This document shows positions 1-5,040 of a stretch of 8,712 nt of DNA, one piece after another. The DNA comes from Clostridiaceae bacterium (GTDB lineage: Bacteria > Bacillota > Clostridia > Oscillospirales > Acutalibacteraceae): the NCBI GenBank assembly GCA_016297645.1, contig JAEDGF010000076.1, positions 1-8,712 of the forward strand. Reading direction: 5' to 3'. The notes under the pieces were generated by a model. That model saw only the letters and a list, made by a program, of their open reading frames with translations, searched no databases and was not told the DNA's origin. Each line of letters starts with the position of its first letter. The stretch's first letter is position 1. The position numbers were made by a program, and so were the translations under genes.

Positions 1-120
1 TCTTTCTCTGCGCGTTCGCGTTCAAGCTTTTCTTTTTCCGCGCGTTCGCGTTCAAGTCTTTCTCTTTCTGCGCGTTCGCGTTCAAGCCTTTCATTTTCGG
101 CACGCTCGTGTTCGAGTCTT
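1..120. repeat. 30-bp tandem repeat coding the RnfE-like coiled-coil tail
   Basis: Four successive 30-bp units (1-30, 31-60, 61-90, 91-120) share the plus-strand core CGCGTTCGCGTTCAAG, with the fourth most diverged and 121-150 a weak fifth. The array sits inside the RnfE-like gene. Because 30 is a multiple of three, unit gain or loss would change tail length by 10 residues without a frameshift. It begins at the window edge, so the true copy number is unknown. Confidence 0.9.
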
Positions 121-929
121 TCTTTCTCTATTCGTTTTTGCTCCGCGGCACGGAGCTTTTCTTCTTTTTTCTTTAACGCATTTTCCGCGTGTTTTTCCAA
201 AACAGCCTTCCGTTTTTCTCTGATGCCGGCGGCTTTGTCTGCAACCGCCGCGGCTATCGGGCTTTGCTCGGGCTCGTCCTCCGTCAGGATAGAGTGCTCC
301 ATAAACGCATCGTTTTCATTATCCGCAGTGCCTAGCCGCTTTGCCGCCATCTTAAAAAATGCCGACAAGAAGCCCGTCAGAAGCAGTGCAAAAAACGGCA
401 TGAGATACCCCTTTGAGGTTCCCTTTGAAAAAACGGTTATCCCGAAAAGCGTACCGAAGGAGGCAAACTCCCGTATCGCGGAAATTATCAGCGTTACCGC
501 GCCGTAGCCGACGCATGAGGCAAGCGCGTTTGCGGCTGAGCTTCGGCTGTCTTTGCTGAAAATGTACCGTTCGCAATGCACTGCCGTGAAGGAGCTTACT
601 GCGGTTAGCGGCAGGAAAAGACCCAGCTCAGCCGAAAGGGTCGGCAGCAACAGGTCGGTGACGGCAAGCGCGGTTATTGATACCGCCGAGCCTGTCAGGA
701 AATACATCAGCATTCTCACCGGCTGTGAAAAACGCCTGAAAAGCGCCGTCGTGAGTGCCTGCGTTATCAGAAGCGAACACGACATCATTACGCTCAGCAG
801 CAGACCGGCTTTAATGCTTACCGCGACCGCAAGAATGGGTGCGATGCCGACTATCTCGTTGAGAACGGGGTTTTTTATAAAAAGGTAAGTTCGCAGGTTT
901 TCGGAGGCGCTATTGTTCTTTTCGCTCAC
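1..929 (-). CDS. rnfE: RnfE-like membrane subunit with coiled-coil tail (3' end beyond window)
   Basis: Member of the RnfA/RnfE/NqrD/NqrE family of six-helix subunits of Rnf and Na+-NQR ion-pumping complexes. I translated 309 codons from the GTG at 927-929 to the window edge with no stop. RnfE-type signatures are visible: NPVLNEIVGIAPILAV (residues 20-35), GLFLPL (103-108) and IREFASFGTLFG (152-163); the last resembles the LREIIGNGTLFG stretch of E. coli RsxE, which favours E over A. The two cysteines that hold an intramembrane iron-sulfur cluster in characterised homologues align with Ala30 and Ser113 here. The membrane core ends near residue 200, the usual family end. About 110 more charged residues follow, including four copies of a 10-residue repeat of the type ERLERERAEK (270-309), probably a long cytoplasmic helix. 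The GTG overlaps the stop of the RnfD-like gene (GTGA) and has an AAGGAGGTG ribosome binding site at 935-943. Family is clear; function as an active Rnf subunit is doubtful. Confidence 0.85.
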   Translation of the reverse strand, partial: MSEKNNSASENLRTYLFIKNPVLNEIVGIAPILAVAVSIKAGLLLSVMMSCSLLITQALTTALFRRFSQPVRMLMYFLTGSAVSITALAVTDLLLPTLSAELGLFLPLTAVSSFTAVHCERYIFSKDSRSSAANALASCVGYGAVTLIISAIREFASFGTLFGITVFSKGTSKGYLMPFFALLLTGFLSAFFKMAAKRLGTADNENDAFMEHSILTEDEPEQSPIAAAVADKAAGIREKRKAVLEKHAENALKKKEEKLRAAEQKRIEKERLEHERAENERLERERAERERLERERAEKEKLERERAEK

Positions 930-1879
930 TCGGACACCTCCTTTTCGGGGGAAGACAGCTCCTCTTTTTCTGTTTCGTGCGCTTTTCTCGTCCTTGCTTC
1001 AAAGACGGGAGCTGCTGCGTTTATAATGAGAACGGCAAAGGGTGCGCCGTCCTCGAAAGCGCCGAAATAGCGTATAAGCATATATACAACGCCGCCTGCC
1101 ATACCGTACAGCATTGCAAAATTTACGGAGCGGAAGCGGACATTCGGGTAATTCATAAAAAATACTGCGGTGAAAAGCAGAGCGCCGGAGCACAGCTCCA
1201 TAATGACAGAGGTCTGTCTGCCCGACTGAACTCTCGGGAACAGCGCGGCAAACAGGAAGCATATCGAAATGAAGCCTGCGGAGGTGATAAACGCGTCGAT
1301 ATTTCTTATCAGAAAGTAGACAAGGCACGCGGCGAAGAAAATTCCGCAGGTCGTGCCGAGCGGACCGGGAAAATTACCGACAAGGATGTTCAGTATGCCG
1401 GGAGCGGTCATGTTTGCCGAGTTGCCGTTTTTCAGCATTGAGGCGAGCGACTCTGCCGAGCCGTAGTTGCCCGTGAACGGCACGGGGTACGAGAAGCACT
1501 TGCCCGGATACAGTACCCACGCGAGCGCAGAGCCGACGGCAGCCGGTACGAACGGCGTTTTCTCCCAATCTCCGAACGGCAGCTTTCCGACAACAACGGA
1601 CGAAAAAGAAGCCGTAATTGCGACATATACGGGTGCTCCGGCAGACAAAAGCATTACCGAGGAAAGACCCGTTATAACGCTGTATCTGCTGAAAACGGGT
1701 GCATCGGTTCTGAAAATCAGCGTACACAGAGCGTCGGTCACAACAGCCGTAATAACTCCGGCTGCCGCAATTTTAACGCCGTTTATTCCGTTAAAAAGAA
1801 CAGACGGCACAAGGCAGGCAATGAGCAGCAAAAGACAGTCGGAGCCATATGAAAATTTTTTTGGAAAACGGTTGCTCAT
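926..1879 (-). CDS. rnfD: RnfD-like membrane subunit lacking the flavin-attachment motif
   Basis: 317-residue protein of the RnfD/NqrB family, normally a membrane subunit of the ferredoxin:NAD+ ion pump that carries a covalently bound FMN. Roughly nine or ten hydrophobic segments are visible. The family match is clearest at GMAGGVVYMLIRYFGAFEDG (259-278), followed by PFAVLIINAAAPV, which parallels E. coli RsxD LVWLIRSFGGYPDG and FAVLLANITVPL. PFVPAAVG (109-116) stands where NPFNPAMIG is usual. Expected functional motifs are eroded: the (S/T)xATPL loop whose Thr takes FMN corresponds to GSAESLASM (140-148) with no Thr, GSxGETS to GPLGTTC (172-178), and SGATMxGAFFxxTDPVT to SGALLFTAVFFMNYPNV (231-247). 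The ATG at 1879 fits the family N-terminus but has no good Shine-Dalgarno; AGGAAGGA lies too far upstream. No rnfC precedes it and no rnfG follows. It could be a divergent paralogue beside a normal rnf operon elsewhere. Confidence 0.88.
   Translation of the reverse strand: MSNRFPKKFSYGSDCLLLLIACLVPSVLFNGINGVKIAAAGVITAVVTDALCTLIFRTDAPVFSRYSVITGLSSVMLLSAGAPVYVAITASFSSVVVGKLPFGDWEKTPFVPAAVGSALAWVLYPGKCFSYPVPFTGNYGSAESLASMLKNGNSANMTAPGILNILVGNFPGPLGTTCGIFFAACLVYFLIRNIDAFITSAGFISICFLFAALFPRVQSGRQTSVIMELCSGALLFTAVFFMNYPNVRFRSVNFAMLYGMAGGVVYMLIRYFGAFEDGAPFAVLIINAAAPVFEARTRKAHETEKEELSSPEKEVSE
935..943 (-). promoter_or_regulatory. Ribosome binding site deciding the GTG start of the RnfE-like gene
   Basis: On the minus strand AAGGAGGTG is followed by five bases and then GTG. 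This is a near-perfect Shine-Dalgarno inside the last codons of the upstream gene. It supports a GTG start overlapping the previous stop, and hence translational coupling of the two proteins. Confidence 0.85.
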
Positions 1880-1915
1880 AAGGTAAAAAACACCGGTCCT
1901 TCCTGTATTTTTGCG

Positions 1916-1944
1916 TTGCCGTAAGCGCCGCGGCGGAATACAAT
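1916..1944 (+). promoter_or_regulatory. Probable promoter of the mecA-like gene
   Basis: TTGCCG (1916-1921), a 17-bp spacer and TACAAT (1939-1944) fit a housekeeping sigma promoter with a good -10 and a moderate -35. Transcription would begin near 1951. That is downstream of the ATG at 1943 and upstream of the TTG at 1976, which supports the TTG as the start. I found no convincing promoter on the minus strand of this gap for the RnfD-like gene. Confidence 0.45.
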
Positions 1945-1975
1945 GATAACAGAACGCAAAAGGGAGTGGTACGGC

Positions 1976-2545
1976 TTGAATATAACCGTAAAGAATGAGT
2001 ACAGAGTGGAAGCCGAGATATCGGCGGACGAAATGGAACAGCTCGGCATCGTCTACGGCGAGCTTGATTATTCATCGGTCGAAACGCGGCGGTTTCTGTG
2101 GAGCGTGATAGAGGAGATAAGAGGCGACGGCATTGATGTTGATATGTCCGGCAGAGTGCTTATAGAGGCTTTTGACGGCGGTACGGGCGGCTGCACTATT
2201 GCATTCACCGTTTTGCCGCGTACCTCCTCCGGCGGAGGATGTGTCAAGCAGCTTGTTAAAAACACGGGGGACAGTGCCCTTATAACCTCCGACAGGGTTT
2301 CGGAGCTTATCGGTTTTTCGAAATCGGCAGGTAAAATGCGCTCGGAGCTTTATTTTTACGAAGGCGCATACAGACTTTTTCTATTTCCCGAAAATAACGA
2401 GCGCGAGAAGCTCTCAAAGCTGCTGCCCGAGTTTTACGGAGTCTGCTCAGGCTCGGTGGCTGTAAAACTTGCGCAGTGTCGCGAAAAAGGAGAGCTGCTC
2501 AGAAAAGGCGACGCCGTACATATGCTCTCGCTCCTCGCCCCGTAA
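1976..2545 (+). CDS. mecA: MecA-like adaptor protein for ClpC
   Basis: Adaptor of the MecA/YpbH family, which in Firmicutes binds substrate proteins through an N-terminal domain and delivers them to the ClpCP protease through a C-terminal domain. With the TTG start the protein is 189 residues and begins MNITVKNEYRVEAEIS, matching the short beta-strand start of MecA. The N-domain shows MEQLGIVYGELDYSS (20-34), RRFLWSVIEEI (38-48) and LIEAFDGGTGGC (62-73), a pattern common in clostridial MecA proteins. A loose linker of about 25 residues leads to a C-domain (about 105-189) with ELYFYEGAYRLFLFP and a final helix ending GDAVHMLSLLAP. The TTG is preceded by AAAAGGGAGTGG (1958-1969) at good spacing. 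An in-frame ATG at 1943 would add 11 residues, but it has a poorer ribosome site and lies in the probable -10 box. The gene is divergent from the Rnf-like pair, with 96 bp between start codons. Substrates cannot be read from sequence. Confidence 0.85.
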   Translation: MNITVKNEYRVEAEISADEMEQLGIVYGELDYSSVETRRFLWSVIEEIRGDGIDVDMSGRVLIEAFDGGTGGCTIAFTVLPRTSSGGGCVKQLVKNTGDSALITSDRVSELIGFSKSAGKMRSELYFYEGAYRLFLFPENNEREKLSKLLPEFYGVCSGSVAVKLAQCREKGELLRKGDAVHMLSLLAP

Positions 2546-2580
2546 CGGTACAACGCCGATCCCGGGGAGTATTAGCCGGT

Positions 2581-2643
2581 CGCTGCCGGTCTTGATGTAT
2601 TTATTCGCAACCGGATCGGATGTGTTTATCCGCTGCCGGTTTG
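2581..2643. repeat. Short 25-bp-period repeat between convergent genes
   Basis: CGCTGCCGG (2581-2589), CGCAACCGG (2606-2614) and CGCTGCCGG (2631-2639) are spaced exactly 25 bp apart. The units 2594-2618 and 2619-2643 agree at 19 of 25 positions by my count, both starting GATGT(A/G)TTTAT. The unit before 2594 shares only its 3' half. It lies in the 198-bp gap (2546-2743) between the mecA-like gene and rpe. No gene, tRNA or strong terminator is visible in that gap. A weak GGCGC/GCGCC inverted repeat with a 12-base loop sits at 2716-2737. Confidence 0.6.
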
Positions 2644-2743
2644 CGTACATTGAGCCGCATTTGTTTTGTTGAAGCGGTCGGCTTAAAAATCGGCACAAGA
2701 CAAAACGGGAGGAGCGGCGCGAAAAAAACGGTGCGCCCGATTA

Positions 2744-3412
2744 TCAGAGCGTGCAGGCTTTTTTTGCTTCGTCCGTCAGTGTTTTTATTGCGGCTTTTTT
2801 GTCCGCCGCACCGAAGAAGTAACTTCCTGCGACAAAGACATTCGCTCCGGCTTTCGCCGCCTGCGAAACGGTTTGTCCGGTAATTCCGCCGTCGACCTCG
2901 ATATCGACATTAAGTCTGCGTCTTGTTATCTCGTCGCGGACGGCTTTCACCTTAGGCATCATATCCGCCATAAAGCTCTGACCGCCGAAGCCCGGCTCGA
3001 CTGTCATTACAAGCACCATCGCGAGCTTATCAAGATACGGGAACACCGCCTGTGCGGGAGTTCCGGGCTTTAACGCAACGCACGATTTTATTCCGGCATC
3101 GTTTATCATGTCGACGGCTTTCTCCGTGCTGCCGTCCGATTCCTCGTGTACGGTGATGATGTCCGCACCGGCTTTTACGAAGTCGGGGATGAATTTCAGC
3201 GGCTCGCTTATCATAAGATGAACATCAAAAATGAGGTCGGAACACTTTCTGAGCGATTTGACTATGGGTGCGCCGAGCGTGATATTCGGCACAAAATGAC
3301 CGTCCATGACATCGATATGCAGCATATCCGCGCCGGACTCTCTGCATACTGCGGCTTCCTCCCCAAGGCGTGAAAAATCACTTGACAGAATTGACGGAGC
3401 CGTATAGAACAT
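2744..3412 (-). CDS. rpe: Ribulose-phosphate 3-epimerase
   Basis: Cytoplasmic TIM-barrel enzyme that interconverts D-ribulose 5-phosphate and D-xylulose 5-phosphate in the non-oxidative pentose phosphate pathway. The 222-residue length is typical and the protein appears intact. Visible signatures include APSILSSDF (5-13), HIDVMDGHFVPNITLG (32-47) with catalytic Asp34 and metal ligand His32, FDVHLM (62-67) with metal ligand His65, MTVEPGFGGQSF (136-147) for phosphate and substrate binding, and VDGGI (173-177) with the second catalytic Asp174. The ATG is preceded by ACGAGG at an eight-base spacing and by a consensus promoter. The gene stands alone here, divergent from the DUF5058 operon and convergent with the mecA-like gene, without the rsgA/thiamine-pyrophosphokinase neighbours often seen in Firmicutes. 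Confidence 0.98.
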   Translation of the reverse strand: MFYTAPSILSSDFSRLGEEAAVCRESGADMLHIDVMDGHFVPNITLGAPIVKSLRKCSDLIFDVHLMISEPLKFIPDFVKAGADIITVHEESDGSTEKAVDMINDAGIKSCVALKPGTPAQAVFPYLDKLAMVLVMTVEPGFGGQSFMADMMPKVKAVRDEITRRRLNVDIEVDGGITGQTVSQAAKAGANVFVAGSYFFGAADKKAAIKTLTDEAKKACTL

Positions 3413-3446
3413 TTTAAGTACCTCGTTTCAAAGTATAATCTATTTT

Positions 3447-3475
3447 ATTTTACCATAAAAAAACCGTTTTGTAAA
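3447..3475 (-). promoter_or_regulatory. Promoter of rpe
   Basis: Read on the minus strand: TTTACA (-35, plus 3470-3475), a 17-bp spacer, and TAAAAT (-10, plus 3447-3452). This fits the housekeeping sigma consensus. It gives a leader of about 25-30 bases before the rpe ATG at 3412. It is back to back with the promoter of the operon that starts at 3564. Confidence 0.7.
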
Positions 3476-3500
3476 GCGTGCGAAAAGTGAGTTTTTGTCG

Positions 3501-3529
3501 TTGACGGCGGCGCGTTAATGTGTTAATAT
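3501..3529 (+). promoter_or_regulatory. Promoter of the DUF5058 operon
   Basis: TTGACG (3501-3506), a 17-bp spacer and TAATAT (3524-3529) form a near-consensus housekeeping promoter, with a predicted transcription start near 3536. The -35 box is separated by only 25 bp from the rpe -35 box, so a regulator binding 3476-3500 could affect both directions. I see no clear operator palindrome there. Confidence 0.72.
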
Positions 3530-3563
3530 GTAAGATGGTATTTTGTAAAACGGAGGTTCCATT

Positions 3564-4346
3564 ATGACCGATTTCAAAGAAAGCGGCTTTATGTACGCGA
3601 TGGCGGCTTTTATCATAGGCTTCATCGTTGTGGAATCCGTATTTTTTATGGCGAAGGCATGGAAACGGGCAAGACATCTTGGTATTTCAAAAGACACGCT
3701 TAAAAATACGGTTATCAGCGCCGCACTGTTCACGATAGCTCCGGCTATCTCCATTCTCGCCACCGTGCTGGTGCTTTCATCCGCGCTCGGTATCGTTTTG
3801 CCGTGGATAAGGCTCAGCGTCATCGGCAATCTCGCCTATGAAACGGTAGCGGCAAGCACCATGCTCGAACAGTTCGGCGCCAACATAAACATTGAAGTCA
3901 CCGATCCGAAGCAGTTTTCTGCCGTTATGTGGGTCATGACGGTAGGTACTACCTTTGCGCTGTTCCTTGTCCCCATCTTCTGCAAATTTATTCAGAAGAA
4001 GATAGGCGGCGTTGTATCGAAAAGCGAAAAGAACTCGAAGCTTGCCGACAATGTTTCCGCTGCCGCATTTATCGGAATAATCGCCGCATTTATCGCGGTG
4101 TCGATAAATGGAAAATCCGCCGACGGCTCATCGGATGCCGGTTTTATGTCCATCGCAACGCTTGTTTCGGCTATGGTCATAATGATAATTCTCGAAAGCC
4201 TCTGCCACAAATTCAATCTCAAAAAGCTTGAAATGTTCGCTCTCCCCATAAGCATTTTCGCAGCGATGGGAGTTTGCATTCTCCTTACCGTCGCGCTTCC
4301 GGAGAGCGTTACTTCGTTTACATGGTGGGGAGGTGCCGCGGCATGA
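3564..4346 (+). CDS. DUF5058 family integral membrane protein
   Basis: A 260-residue membrane protein I recognise as resembling the DUF5058 family, whose function is not established. About six hydrophobic segments are visible near residues 9-30, 50-80 (a long or double one), 118-142, 164-181, 195-213 and 223-245. The best family-like stretch runs from FTIAPAISIL (56-65) through PWIRLSVIGNLAYE (80-93). It is mostly hydrophobic, with a basic segment after the first helix (KAWKRARHLG) and a charged cytoplasmic-type loop around 143-161. There is no signal peptide cleavage site, nucleotide-binding motif or cysteine motif. The start has GGAGG (3552-3556) seven bases upstream. Its stop overlaps the next start (ATGA), so the two proteins are probably translated together and form a complex. 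By character a small-solute permease is plausible, but the substrate is unknown. Confidence 0.85.
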   Translation: MTDFKESGFMYAMAAFIIGFIVVESVFFMAKAWKRARHLGISKDTLKNTVISAALFTIAPAISILATVLVLSSALGIVLPWIRLSVIGNLAYETVAASTMLEQFGANINIEVTDPKQFSAVMWVMTVGTTFALFLVPIFCKFIQKKIGGVVSKSEKNSKLADNVSAAAFIGIIAAFIAVSINGKSADGSSDAGFMSIATLVSAMVIMIILESLCHKFNLKKLEMFALPISIFAAMGVCILLTVALPESVTSFTWWGGAAA

Positions 4347-5023
4347 GCAAGTCCGTAAAAACGAAAAAAGAGAAAACTTACATAGACAAGGTCCACACTT
4401 GGGGCAGAATATGGACGGTCGGAGCGCTTCTCGTGCTTCTCTCGCTTCCGTTCGGTTTCAGTGCGTACTATGACGCATGGCCCGCAGCACAGACGGTTTT
4501 TAAAGCTCTCACAAAGGTTATACTTATATACTGGACTACGGCGGTGATTGAAGTTATCACCTACACTCCCATGCTCGGCGCGGGCGGAACATACCTCAGC
4601 TTCGTTACCGGCAATATAACGAACCTTAAACTCCCGTGCGGGCTCAACGCCATGGAAAAGGCAAATGTAAAGCCCAATTCCGAGGAGGGCGAGGTCATCA
4701 CTACGATAGCGATCGGCTCGTCAGCCATCGCCACCACTATCATAATTGCCGCAGGCGTGCTGTTGTTTTCTCCCGTGCTGCCCGCACTTCGCGAAAGCCC
4801 GACTCTGCGTCCCGCGTTCTCGTATGTCACGAGCGCACTTTTTGGCGCACTCGGTGCAAGCTATTTCAGAAAACACTGGAAAATATCCATATTCCCCATT
4901 CTCGTCGGCGTGGCTGTTCTCCTTTTTGCGCCTACACTCGGAGTGGGAACGCTTATGTTCATAACGATCGTCGCCGCCATAATCGGCGCTCTTGTTATGA
5001 TAAAGCTCAATGTTATCAAATAA
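4343..5023 (+). CDS. Multi-spanning membrane partner of the DUF5058 protein
   Basis: A 226-residue integral membrane protein, probably the second subunit of a complex with the DUF5058 protein. After a basic N-terminus (SKSVKTKKEK) there are hydrophobic segments near 24-42, 52-75, 118-145, 158-174, 181-197 and 202-223. A distinctive glycine-rich re-entrant-like stretch, PMLGAGGTYLSFVTGNI (76-92), runs into a loop with LKLPCG and the acidic EEGE (114-117); it is the part most likely to touch a substrate or the partner. I cannot place it in a characterised family. The start chosen at 4343 overlaps the previous stop by four bases and has GGAGGT about eight bases upstream, better than the in-frame ATG at 4274 inside the preceding gene. 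It ends in two tandem TAA stops. Confidence 0.83.
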   Translation: MSKSVKTKKEKTYIDKVHTWGRIWTVGALLVLLSLPFGFSAYYDAWPAAQTVFKALTKVILIYWTTAVIEVITYTPMLGAGGTYLSFVTGNITNLKLPCGLNAMEKANVKPNSEEGEVITTIAIGSSAIATTIIIAAGVLLFSPVLPALRESPTLRPAFSYVTSALFGALGASYFRKHWKISIFPILVGVAVLLFAPTLGVGTLMFITIVAAIIGALVMIKLNVIK

Positions 5024-5040
5024 TAACGGGAAGTGATCTT

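Noticed and set aside
1..150. Possible CRISPR array or noncoding satellite from the 30-bp repeats
   Set aside because: The units are directly abutting, with no spacers, and are in frame within a protein whose heptad-like charged pattern explains them.
223..888. Plus-strand open frames of 94 and 111 codons
   Set aside because: They lie antisense to the RnfE-like gene, whose family motifs are clear on the minus strand. They show no ribosome site and no recognisable protein.
977..1886. Plus-strand frames of 154 and 139 codons and minus-strand frames of 109 and 117 codons
   Set aside because: All overlap the RnfD-like gene in other frames. Their compositions look like shadow translations and no start signals support them.
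2716..2737. GGCGC/GCGCC inverted repeat as terminator for mecA or rpe
   Set aside because: The stem is only five pairs with a 12-base loop and no T-run follows on either strand, so I do not call it a terminator.
4636..5040. Upstream extension of the dockerin gene into the preceding membrane gene (frame open from 4636)
   Set aside because: The extension overlaps the partner membrane gene and translates to a basic, unlikely sequence. The ATG at 5041 begins a classical signal peptide and has its own ribosome site.
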